Shown here piece after piece: positions 21,863-31,729 of a stretch of 64,000 nt of DNA. Position numbers and translations under genes: made by a program. Every line of letters starts with the position of its first letter. Position 1 is the first letter of the stretch. The notes under the pieces are model-generated. The model made no database searches. It saw only the letters and a list, made by a program, of their open reading frames with translations, and had not been told where the DNA came from. Source of the DNA: Gentiana macrophylla (taxonomy: Eukaryota; Streptophyta; Magnoliopsida; Gentianales; Gentianaceae); NCBI GenBank assembly GCA_026214975.1, contig CM047817.1, forward strand, positions 94,644,867 to 94,708,866, in the 5' to 3' direction.

Positions 21863-22022
21863 CAGGGGCGGATCCCCCCTAATGGTAGGGGGCACTCGCC
21901 CCCTCACCCCCGGATCCGAAAATACACTATTATGTATGTTGTGTATTTTTGTTGCCTCCCTAAAAACCTACACTCGCCCATTGTATCGCCCTCCCTCATC
22001 TTGGATCCTGCGTCCGTCCCTG
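21863..22022. mobile_element. hAT-type MITE with perfect 8-bp target duplication
   Basis: This 160-bp element begins CAGGGGCGGATCC and ends GGATCCTGCGTCCGTCCCTG, so its ends are imperfect inverted repeats. It is flanked on both sides by CACTCCAC (21855-21862 and 22023-22030). The CAGGG terminus and 8-bp duplication are established hAT characteristics. It has no coding capacity. Confidence 0.92.
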
Positions 22023-22179
22023 CACTCCACACTTAAACTACTCTCATATTACCACACTTCTTCCTCCTTTTACCTTCATCATTAATTTTCCCCATTTGCC
22101 CTCAAACCTCCCTTCTATTTCACAGCTCTATTTCCATGTTATTGTGTTATTTGTTTTTATTTTCATTTCGCTGACCGGA

Positions 22180-22900
22180 AGACATTGGTACCAGAGCGGT
22201 CGCACCTTTAAGTAGAAATTGAAATAAATAACTAAGAAACCAATCCAAATCAGAAACCGATCCAAACCAATCCGAATTAACCAAAACCAATACAAACCAA
22301 ACGAATTGGTTTGGTTTTGAACCAATCCGAATTGAATTGGGTTGGTTTCGGATATTTTTAATTATACACAATCCAATCCAAACAAAACAAAATTTTTTAT
22401 ACATTAATTATATATATTATACCAATTATCCAACCGATCTAATATAACCCAATTTTTTTTCAATATAACCCATTATATAACAATTATAGACTCTCGGCCC
22501 ACTTAGCCCAATAGTAGAGCTTTTTGCTCATTTGATGTAAATATGTAAATCGGTAAACGCATGTATGTAAGTATGCAACTATGGAGGATTAATTGTAGAA
22601 TGAATTATATTATAATGTGTTATTCTTTTCTAGTTGTTTTAAGTTTTTTTATCATTTTGGTTTGTAATTTATTTTATTTTGGATGTAGCTACTACTTAAA
22701 GTTTATCTAAAAAAGTTGGTTTGTCAATTTTTTTAAGATTATCATGTTAAACCGAAACTAACCCTATTCAAACCAAACCATTTGGTTGATTGTTTTAGTT
22801 TGGTTTGAGAACAATTATGACGCCCCAAACCGAACCGAGTCTTTCAAAACCAACTCAAACTCACCCAAACCAATCTAAGCTCAGCCCTACCCTTTAAGCA
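22180..22900. repeat. Repeat rich in AACCAAWCC / GGTTTGGTT tracts
   Basis: Two clusters (22229-22385 and 22741-22885) consist of loosely repeated CCAAWCC-type words with local palindromes such as CAAACGAATTGGTTTG. Similar low-complexity tracts are common inside plant non-autonomous transposons. The longest open frame across them is strongly biased and is not called as a gene. Confidence 0.5.
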
Positions 22901-23290
22901 TTACGGGGCAACCGACCCATCAAAAAATTTATTATAATTAAAAAGAAAGTTATTTTTATGTATACATATGTGAAAATGATCCGTTAATTTTTTATATATT
23001 GATCCATATTTTATACTATTTTTATTTTTGAATTCCTGATTTTTCTCTTTTATTTTTCTTCGTTTTGAGAAATTAATTTGTAAGGGAAGAATATGATTGT
23101 TGTAACAGATATATAGTGTCTTATTGCCTTTAAAAATTGTTAGTAGAACTAAATGCCTATAATATTAAAGCATCAAACGTTGAAATAATTAATTCAACCA
23201 CTAATATTATTGAGACATTTGAATTTGGCAAAAACATTCAATCTATTACAACATTTCTCTGAATTAATTGATTATTCAAGCTTAATTAAT
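22900..23290. other. AT-rich downstream flank of the lipid transfer protein gene
   Basis: No gene seen. It includes the 3' untranslated side of the minus-strand lipid transfer protein gene. Confidence 0.5.
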
Positions 23291-23293
23291 TAA

Positions 23294-23593
23294 TTAGCTG
23301 CATTTTGGCCACTGAAGACCACAACCTTGTACAACATGATGGCAACCTGGGGTATCTATAACAGCGCGGAAGCCAGGAACTTGCATGTATTTACAAAAAC
23401 AATGATATTGTGAGGACGCAACGTCGCAGCATTTTTTCGAAGGTGGTTTATCGTGTTGGATTGCGTCCAAACAAGCGATCAAAGGTATCGGAATACACCA
23501 CCCAGCTGCATTCGTCTTCATAAGTTGTCCATCGAACACCAGCATTGCCATCGTAACAGCCATGGTCACCGAGAATACAGAAACTTTTGCCAT
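23294..23593 (-). CDS. Non-specific lipid transfer protein, type-2-like
   Basis: Intact single-exon gene of 99 codons. Residues 1-30 form a secretion signal peptide (MAKVSVFSV... with a hydrophobic core ending in NAA), leaving a mature domain of about 69 residues, the usual size of type-2 nsLTPs. The eight-cysteine framework is clear: Cys33, Cys41, Cys55-Cys56, Cys65-x-Cys67, Cys91 and Cys98, with PSKKCC and CFCKYMQVPGF between. The Cys-x-Cys spacer holds Phe, as in type 2. There is an extra cysteine at position 84 (TPGCHH), giving nine. Such proteins bind or shuttle lipids in the cell wall/apoplast. The start is the only Met preceding the signal peptide, and a TATA box lies about 90 bp upstream. 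Confidence 0.9.
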   Translation of the reverse strand: MAKVSVFSVTMAVTMAMLVFDGQLMKTNAAGWCIPIPLIACLDAIQHDKPPSKKCCDVASSQYHCFCKYMQVPGFRAVIDTPGCHHVVQGCGLQWPKCS

Positions 23594-23676
23594 TTAATTA
23601 TGAGAGAGATTGATATTATATTAATTGATTAGAAATGAGATAAGATGAATGGATGAAAAACTTCATAAGATGCCCT

Positions 23677-23689
23677 CATTTATATAGGA
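23677..23689 (-). promoter_or_regulatory. TATA box of the lipid transfer protein gene
   Basis: TCCTATATAAATG on the minus strand, about 90 bp before the ATG. Confidence 0.7.
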
Positions 23690-23716
23690 CAATGGTTGAA
23701 GGTAGTTTTCTTGATC

Positions 23717-23820
23717 GTATGTTTCAAGTCCGTAATAAATGTTTTAAGTCTGAGATTGTCTAATAAATGTTTCAGTCTGAGATTGTCTATGATAAATGTT
23801 TTAAGTCTGAGATTGTCTTT
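23717..23820. repeat. Three direct repeats upstream of the lipid transfer protein gene
   Basis: Three copies of a 27-29-bp unit (AATAAATGTTTTAAGTCTGA followed by GATTGTCT) lie 140-230 bp upstream of the ATG, just beyond the TATA box. They could be promoter elements or a chance minisatellite. Confidence 0.85.
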
Positions 23821-23854
23821 TTCTTAGATGACAATAAAAATCCATGGATGAAGT

Positions 23855-23896
23855 TGTTGTTGTTGTTCTTCTTCTTCTTCTTATTATTATTATATA
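23855..23896. repeat. Compound trinucleotide microsatellite
   Basis: (TTG)n, (TTC)n and (TTA)n runs follow each other. Confidence 0.9.
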
Positions 23897-24078
23897 AGGT
23901 TTTGCCTCTTCTACTGTTGTTGTAACGCCTCTATCCCGGATACCGTGCTCTTATTCGGACACGGGTCGTACGTTCGACACGTGACATTTGTGCCCCATAG
24001 ACTTTTGGCCGGCATGCCTCTTAGAGTAAACCTTAAATCCCCCGTTAACCTCGTGTCATATATATCTGAGTAATAAAA

Positions 24079-25790
24079 TGTTGGTCCTTGGAAAGCGCTA
24101 ACACAAGTTTAGAGTGAGGGGGGGGATAAACTTGTCACCAAAAACTTTTCTGAATCGAATTGCCCCAGAACTGAAGTTTCTCGAAACTCGCTTAACTAAT
24201 CTTGGAGTTCAGCCAACTCAACTGAGTATAAGTCAATACTGACTTATATTTAGTCTTGTTAACTGGCAGCGGATATAACTAACCTTTAGTGCAATAGATG
24301 TGTCAATAATGATCTGAACCTCCTATGTATCAGTTTTATCTTTGACTCGATTAATCGACGTTTGTTGAGTGTGAAGATAACAAGAATTAAATCAATCACA
24401 AAGAAGAATATAAATGCATAAAGTAAATCAACACAAGATTTGTTTATGGAAGTTCCGGTGGTGTAATCATGTACGCCTCCCATTCTCCTCGTGGTGTAGG
24501 AGGTATCACTAGAATCTTGAGATAACCGTTACAAAATCCTAGCACTATGACAATCCTTCACGACACCCTAGTTTCACTTTGCTCACACATAATGAAGAAA
24601 GGTAGGATTGCTCCTTCATTCTCGCATTAATCGATCTTCTGGAGGTGGAATTGCTCGTTCACCAGCTCACCACTCACACTAACACAGTCCGCAGACTGCA
24701 CCAACAGTTGTGGCAACCAATTTGCAACCGTATGAAAAAAGGTGGAATTGCTTTCCTCAAACTATGCACAACCAACCCTTTTTCACAAAGGTTAGGTTTA
24801 GAATTAATCAAGAGATTAATTCGGTGAGTCGTCTGATTCTTACGGATCTCGCTTTGTAGCTCCAAGATGCCTTCTTTCCCCTTAATGGGTTACTGGATAT
24901 TTCTTTGAAATCTTCAAGGCAATTCCGTTGGCTTCCCCTTTTCTAGATATATATAATCTGATTTTCTGGATCTGGATCTGGATCTTTGGATATGTGCTTG
25001 TAAAGCTCTTTTTCTGATCCTTCTCTCTCTGTCCTTCAAGTGATTCTCTTGTGTATTTATAGGGGCGATGTAACGGTCACTAGCTCTTGTAGCCGTTACA
25101 CTTGTCGTTTAGCCAACGTTCATATGTACGACCTTTGTCGTATTGTTAATTCAAATTCAACACGGCCTTAACTCAGTTTTCTACTCTACTTCAAAACTGA
25201 GTACCTTGTATACTTAACATCTGACTTTAATTGACTAAGTCAGAGTACACCATTCAGTTTCTTCTTTTCCTGGTAACTGATAATCTTTGTCCTTAAGATT
25301 ACTCAGTTTTACATGAACTATAGTTCGATTTGTGTCATCACAGACTTGCCTGAATCCTGACTTATAGTCAACTCTTAATCAGCTTCTAACTGAGTTTGCC
25401 ACCTCGATTCTTGATCTTTTATAATCGAGTCATGTCCTCGGTTCTTGATCTTCTAGATAAGCCAACTGAGTTTGTGACCTCAAAATAACTTATCTTCTTC
25501 GATTCTTGCATAACCGAGTTTGAACCCTCGCTTCTTCATGTGTATACTCGCTTTTCTTGTTGTGACTCAATTTGTTCGCCTAGTTCCTATTCTATTACAA
25601 TGCTTGTCTGAAACAACCTATACAAGGTTCAGACTCTAGATAGAACTTATACATTTTCTCTAGACCATTTCTCGCTTCTTCTTCCATTATGCACTATAAC
25701 AGTTAGTTATGACTTCATCATCATGGGTTGTAAGTGATTTGTCTAATTACGTGACGAATCATCATCAAAACATAAATAATATTTCCAACA
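24079..25790 (-). repeat. LTR of element C (3' LTR on the minus strand)
   Basis: It runs TGTTGGTCC to TTTCCAACA and matches the right copy throughout. A repeated CTTGATCTTCTAGATAA-type module and many CTGAG/CGAG words are present. On the minus strand a TATA-like CCTATAAATAC (RC of 25055-25065) could be the promoter. Confidence 0.9.
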
Positions 25791-25950
25791 ATTTACCCAT
25801 TTTTTATGATGTATCATAACCCTCCTTAAAAGCAATAATAAGTGAATAATGCAAGAAATCATAACAAATCAAATTAAGATAACAAACTAGAACAGCTGAA
25901 TTTATTACAAGAATAAAGTTTAAAACAAACTGAGTTAAAACTGAATAGAA

Positions 25951-27382
25951 TTACAACTTTTCTTTTTCAAGTGCCAACATCTTTTCTCCAAGGAAAATAC
26001 TTCTTTTGGTTTCTAGGAGTCTTCTTTCTTTTCCTTCTTCAACTGATTCGCCATCTCTAGGCTTGATTTCCTGATATTCACTAATCAACTGATTAGCCTC
26101 TTCATTGTCTTGATTCCTGAGCTTTATCAAGATTTCTTTGATCTCCTCATTCATCATTTTCTCTTCTTCTTCTGAAATGAGATTAAGTTTATCTTTTTCA
26201 GCTTTCCTTTCTGGTTTCTTTTCATCTTCCCCCTCAGTTTTTATCGTCTTCAACTTTTCAAGGAATCTGACACACATTACAAGCTTCTTTATGATATTTA
26301 ACACGGCTTTAACTGAGGCTTCTTCATCTTCCTCAGCTCTTGTTTCCTTAAAATCTTCTTCTGCAGTTAGCTTCTCGATCAGATCATCAATTCCTTCTCC
26401 ATCTTGTTGAATTGTCAGTAGATCAGCATCTACTTGTTATCTTGTTCTTCCACCAATTGTCTGGCATAAACCTCTTCAGCATTAGCATCTCCTTCAGCTT
26501 CATCACCTTCAACTTCATCTTTCCCCTTGTTTGAAGATATGCGAAAGCTTTCTTCAAATAATTTGCGTAAGGTGATGATGTTGGAGTAAGTGTTCAAACC
26601 TGAATAATGAGTTCGTCCAACAAGGTCATGTAGGTTGAAAAGTTTCACAGTTGTAAGTGCAATGCACTTTCGATGATTTCTCTTGCTACCTCCAATCTTT
26701 TTTCAATCTCAGTTTCTTGATGCTGAGATTCTTCTTTTGCAGACTTGCTTGTGGATGCTTCATGGGCCTGAGATGAGGTACTAGCCTCAAGATAATAAAA
26801 ATGAGTATCATGACTTGTCAGTTTCTTTTCATATTCAGCCTCACAAAATTCACCATCTTCCAAAGCTTCCCTTTGTTCATCAGTGTACTCTCCATGTATC
26901 TCGGTTGGAGGTTCACTTTCTTCAGTTTTATCAATCTCGCTTCTTTCGCTTCCTTCAGTTTCACTTTCCTCGCCACCAAGCTCACTTTCTTCGATCTCAT
27001 TCTGCTCACTCTCTTGATTTCATCCTCAATTTGAATTACTTCTTCAGTTTCAGTTTTCTTTTTCTGAAATTTGTTCCAAGTCCTCTTTTGTCTTCTGAGA
27101 GTCCTTTCATCTAAATTCACAGTTCCACTTGAAATTGAATATGAAACTTCACTTGATTCTTCTTCAACAATCTTCCTTTTCTTCACTCCAGTGGACACTG
27201 ATTTGTGTTCCACTTTTGTTCTGGTGGATGCTGAAATTGAGAACTGATCTAGTATTTTTTGAACTGGAAAAGTGAATCCCTTTTTCAATAACAGCTTTTC
27301 TCCAGTAGCTTTCTTTCCTTGTGCTCTCTCTTTCTCGTCTGAAATTTATTTTATCAATTGATTGAGAACAAATTTGTTCCAA
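25951..27382 (-). pseudogene. Charged C-terminal region of element C protein
   Basis: A chain of minus-strand open stretches (27382-27164, 27288-26818, 26863-26645, 26648-26430, 26304-25951) in changing frames. All are rich in Lys, Glu and Ser with predicted coiled-coil character, for example EVIQIEDEIKRVSRMRSKKV and KEAKEARLIKLKKVN. They follow directly on the folded domain upstream (27346-28005). No enzyme motif is seen. I regard them as the disordered tail of one former protein. Confidence 0.55.
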
Positions 27383-28005
27383 TCAAATCTCTCTTCAAAC
27401 CAAATAGCATATATCAGCTTTAGTTTATCTGTTGAGAGAGTGTAGAAATTCCTGGCATGACCAATGACATTTTTGGTCAGAAGAATCGTCAAGAATGCGA
27501 ATTCTTGTTTTTGTTGATAGATGGATCCGATGAAGTTCTTCTCCTCTTTGTTGACTGCAGTAACACTCCAAAGCTTGACTTTTTCTTCATTTCTAAACGT
27601 AAGAGATGAAGATCCTCCGATTATGTCCAAGCCAAACACCAGTGAAAGCAACTGTTCATCAACGGTAAAGCTCTTATCTTGAACAGTTGTCTTGAAGCTT
27701 TTTCCATTATTGGTGATTACGGCATTTTCGTAGAAGTCTCTGATGCCGTCTGGACTCAAATTAGTGACCTTTGTGTCAATCAAGTTTTCCAATCCTCAAA
27801 TCTTCTTGATCTTGTTCACAATCCGTTTTGATAGAGTGGAGTTTGTATACTTTTGACAAAATTCGTTCAGGCTTGTGGTGATCCCATCATCAATATTGTA
27901 TTGCTCCATTGATTTCTGAATTAGGGATTCTTTTGGAAAATCTTGAATGCTTTGAATTTGGATGAGCAGGATTTCGTCAAGATTTTGTTTTGCAATCGTT
28001 TTCAA
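27346..28005 (-). pseudogene. Transposase_32-like ('putative plant transposon protein') domain of element C
   Basis: Two open stretches (28005-27796, and 27792-27346 after one stop) read as one domain: FCQKYTNSTLSKRIVNKIKK, then NLSPDGIRDFYENAVI, SFTVDEQLLSLVFGLD, LTILLTKNVIGHARNF, and LKLIYAIWFEERFDW. The pattern of an NLSPDGIRDFYENA strand, a hydrophobic LFGLD-type turn and the C-terminal IYAIW.. helix resembles the domain often found in gag-like proteins of plant LTR elements. Its function is unknown. The match is by recalled pattern, so the family name is tentative. Confidence 0.5.
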
Positions 28006-28277
28006 ATAAAGAGTCGTGTCACAATCAATGGGATTTTGTAGGGATGTACATCTACTTCTTTTCTCCCAGTTGATACGTGGCTTGAGTGATTTGTTATGTC
28101 ACCCCAAGCGTCGGATGGTAGCCGGAAAGTTTTACGCTTTTGACCAATATGTCCTTCATCGCCTTTTGTTTATAGGTCGGTTTTCTCGAGATTCAGACAT
28201 TGAGAATCGATTCGGCTGCAAAAAGCAGCTTTTAAATTTTCTTCGGTACCCATATCTTTTGGGTCCGGATGGATTAG

Positions 28278-28877
28278 TTATTCTTGAAGTATTATTTTCG
28301 CTTCTTCGATGAGAGAATTAAGCTTTCTCATTTCTTTTACGGATAAACCATTACGCTCAATCTTAGTTGATTTCACAAGGATTCTTTTAGATTTATCATT
28401 CTTAGTTTCCTTGTGTAATCCACTAGATCTTCCAGTAATTTGATGTCCAGAATTTTCATTCTTTGAAATCTCAATACTGGGTAGGGGTGGGAAATTATCA
28501 TTTCTTTTGTCAAATTTACTAGACATTAATCTTTCAGCAAGATTTGACATCTCAGTTTCAAGAAACTCATTCCAATCTTTCGCTTTGTCAAGTTCTCCGT
28601 CTTTTAATTTCAGTTCCAACGTAAGTTTTTAAGTTAACTTGACAAGATCAGAGTTTCTCTGGCTGAGTTCAGCGAACGATGACTAAGTTGGAGAATGTAC
28701 CTTTTCATGATGGTTTGATACAGTTTTAAGATCTGAGTGTACATCCTTTTGTTGCTCTAATGAATCTTCTATATCAATGGTAACTTGCAACAACTTCTTT
28801 TCTTCTTCTTCTGACAGATTTCTTTGTGATGGAACTCCTCTGGATTTGTCTATATAAACATTAAAGTTTGTATCCAC
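28278..28877 (-). pseudogene. Coiled-coil N-terminal region of element C protein
   Basis: Two minus-strand open stretches (28877-28683 and 28619-28278), broken by stops, are rich in charged heptads (SEEEEKKLLQVTIDIEDSL; KDGELDKAKDWNEFLETEM). They lie between the primer site and the folded domain, where gag N-termini sit in LTR elements. No motif beyond coiled coil. Confidence 0.5.
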
Positions 28878-29093
28878 ATCATCACTGAGTTGGGGTTCTC
28901 AATTTGTATGCAGATTTGTCGCACTGAACCTTTCAACTATTTGATCCTGAAAATCAGATACATTTTGCAGACAGTTAATCAGGGGGTGAGTAAGCCAACT
29001 CTTAATTCTAGATGTAGTCATTGAAATCAAACTAAGTGTTTTTACAACTGATACAGTGAGGTTCTTCAACAACTGGTTGCTTAAAACAGAAGT

Positions 29094-29203
29094 ACTGCTC
29101 CGATACCAATTGTTGGTATCGGAAATAACTGATGCACAATTATCTCCTTGAGTAGTAACAACTCGGATCTCCTCCAAAAGGAAGAACTTGCTCCGATACC
29201 AAT
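29094..29203 (-). promoter_or_regulatory. Primer-binding site of element C, with a duplicated junction
   Basis: CTCCGATACCAATTGTTGGT occurs twice, at about 29099-29118 and 29190-29209. The second copy spans the LTR border and gives the minus-strand primer site TGGTATCGGAGC. The first is an extra copy of the site plus the first bases of an LTR, inside the element. Confidence 0.7.
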
Positions 29204-30923
29204 TGTTGGTCCCTTGGAAAGGCCAACACAAGTTTAGAGGGGGGGTGAATAAACTTGTCACCAAAAACTTTTCCTGAACTGGAATTTCCCCAGGAACTGA
29301 GTTTCTCCGAAACTCAAACTGATGCTTAGTTCAGTTTTGTTCATGTCCCTTAACTTGTGTGGAGTTCAGCCAACTCAATTGAGTATAAGTCAATACTGAC
29401 TTATAATTAGTCTTGTTAACTGGCAGCGGATATAAAATAGCCTTTAGTGCAATAGATGTGTCAATAATGATCTGAATCTCCTATGTATCAGTTTTATACT
29501 GACTCAGTGTCTGACGTTTGCTGAGTGTGAAGATAACAAGAATTAGATCAATCACAGCAAGAATATAAATGCATAAAGTAAATCAACACAAGATTTGTTT
29601 ATGGAAGTTCCGGGTGGTATAATCCCGTACGTCTCCCCTTCTCCTGTGGTGTAGAAGGCATCACTAGAATCTTGAGATAACCGTTATAAAATCCTAGCAC
29701 TATGACAGTCCTTCATGACACCCTAGTTTCACTGTCTACACATAATGAAGAAAGGTAGGATTGCTCCCTTCATTCTGCACACTGATCTTTCGAAGGTGGA
29801 ATTGCTCCTTCACCAGCTCACCACTCACACTAACACAGTCCGCAGATTGCACCAACAGCTGTGGCAACCAAGTTGCAACCGTATGAAGAAAGGTGGAATT
29901 GCTTTCCTCAAACTATGCACAGCCACCCCTTTTTCACAAAGGTTAGGTTTAGAATTAATCAAAAGATTAATTTAGTGAGCTGTCTGATTCTTCTGGATCT
30001 GGCTTTGTAGCTCCAATATGCCTTCTTTCCCCCTTAATGGGTTACTGGATCTTTCTTTGAAATCTTAAAGGCAATTCCGTTGGCTTCCCCTTTTCTAGAT
30101 ATATATAATCTGATTTTCTGGATCTGGATATTTGGATATGTCCTTGTAAAGCTTTTTTTCTGATCCTTCTCACCCTCTCCTTTAAGTGATTCTCTTGTGT
30201 ATTTATAGGGGCGATGTAACAGTCACTAGCTCTTGTAGCCGTTACACTTGTCGTTTAGCCAACGTTCATACGTACGACCTTTGTCGTATTGTTAATTCAA
30301 ATTCAACAAGGCCTTAACTCGCTTTTCTCTGCTTCAAAACCGAGTACCTTGTATACTTAACATCGACTTGAATTGACTAAGTCGAGTACACCATTCGATT
30401 TCTTCTTTTCCGGTAAGCGATAATCTTTGTCCTTAAGATTATTCGGTTTTACATTATCTATAGTTTAGTTTCAGTCACCACAAACTTGCACGAATCGACT
30501 TACGATCCGACTTAATCGACTTCTAACTCGAGTTTGCCACCTCGGTTCTTGATCTTTGTAATCGAGTCTATGTCCTCGCTTCTTGATCTTCTAGATAAGC
30601 CAACTGAGTTTGTGACCCTCAATAACTTATCTTCTTCGATTCTTGCATAACGAGTTTGAACCCTCGATTCTTCATGTGCATACTCGCTTTTCTTGTTGTG
30701 ACTCAATTTGTTCGCTAGTTCTATTCTATTACAATTCTTATCAAAACAACCTATACAAGGTTCAGACTCTAGATAGAACTTATACATTTTCTCTAGACCA
30801 TTTCTTGCTTCTTCTTCCATTATGCACTATAATAGTTAGTTATGACTTCATCATCATGGGTTGTAAGTGATTTGTCTAATTACGTGACGAATCATCATCA
30901 AAACATAAATAATATTTCCAACA
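29204..30923 (-). repeat. LTR of element C (5' LTR on the minus strand)
   Basis: It runs TGTTGGTCCC to TTTCCAACA. Compared with the left LTR, many CTG/CAG words are replaced by CG-containing words and vice versa. Confidence 0.9.
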
Positions 30924-31060
30924 GAAAGTTAGATCATAGGGCTCTAAGATGTATCTTTATTGGGTATTTCAATACACATAAGGGGTACAAGTGTTATCAT
31001 CCATCCATAAAGAAATACATTATCTTCAAAGATTCTTTGAGGTCCCAATAGATTCTTTCA
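30924..31060 (+). pseudogene. Copia pol fragment (post-integrase region)
   Basis: Immediately after the LTR, the plus strand reads RKLDHRALRCIFIGYFNTHK followed by GYKCYHPSIKKY. This is the conserved block after the integrase core of Ty1/copia polyproteins. Only about 45 residues remain, ending with a stop at 31049. Its upstream part is not found left of element C, so the two were joined by deletion or rearrangement. Confidence 0.75.
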
Positions 31061-31319
31061 CCATCTGCCTCTATTTTCTCAACATGTAATCAAGAGGAAC
31101 AACGTGAAACCGGACCACTTCCTTCATAAGAGCTCTCTTGTAAGTAAGAGGGACAAAGTCATCGTCACACTCAATATCAATTGTAATCATATCCCCCTTC
31201 ATTGGGATGAGGGACAGCTCATTGCATGCGGCCTCTTATGGACTAATAGGTTCAAACCCTGCAGATAACTCGAGAGTTCAATTGCTCCGTTACCTCCGTA
31301 ACAAAGCTCAAGGTTCATC

Positions 31320-31540
31320 AAAATCACTTCTGTTTAGAATATCAACGGTGACTTTTAGATCTGCAAACAAATCGATCGGTTTACGAACAAGCTCGTATTT
31401 GGCTCGATTAGATTTGAGATCGTTTGTTTGTTTAAAGTAATGAATTGAGCTCGAAATAATAATTAGGCTCGCTTCGTTAACGAACAAACACAAGCCTAGC
31501 TCGCGAGCGCTCGATTAAGTTCGTGAACCTTACATACCCT
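31320..31540. repeat. GCTCG/GTTCGTTAA-rich dispersed repeat, left part
   Basis: Words such as TTCGTTAACGAACAAACAC, GCTCGCGAGCGCTCG and GTTCGTGAACC give local palindromes. Related sequence (AAACGAGCC, GTTCGTTTATTAAACGAG) appears on the other side of the LINE at 34.74-34.92 kb. Confidence 0.55.
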
Positions 31541-31729
31541 TCACATATCCCGAAACCACATCATCCGTGTATATTTTTCAACCTTTCAGTTCCACCTGCT
31601 GCTTCTTTATCATCATTCATCAAAAACGAGTAATAATATTTGTTGACATTCATTCACGTGCTTTTCGACAATAATCCAAATATTATTACTAAACGAATAA
31701 TCAATATTACTAAATCTAAATCTTATTTT

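Larger units (their letters stand above)
24079..30923 (-). mobile_element. LTR element C, non-autonomous, without recognisable pol
   Basis: Two direct LTRs of about 1.71 kb, each starting TGTTGG and ending CCAACA, bound a 3.4-kb interior. A minus-strand primer site, TGGTATCGGAGCAAG, abuts the right LTR, so the element reads right to left. The interior has only charged, gag-like and 'putative plant transposon protein'-like frames, with no protease, RT or integrase motif. This fits a large retrotransposon derivative (LARD-like). No 5-bp target duplication is visible (TAAAA left, GAAAG right). The interior frames are broken by stops, and the LTRs are strongly diverged. Confidence 0.85.

Noticed and set aside
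22128..22404. Minus-strand open frames rich in Trp, Phe and Ile
   Set aside because: They follow a simple AACCAAWCC repeat, not protein selection.
24079..30923. Element C as an insertion into the copia fragment at 30.92 kb
   Set aside because: The copia sequence does not continue on the left side and there is no target duplication.
31250..31270. GGTTCAAACCC resembling a tRNA T-arm
   Set aside because: No acceptor stem or anticodon arm can be built around it.
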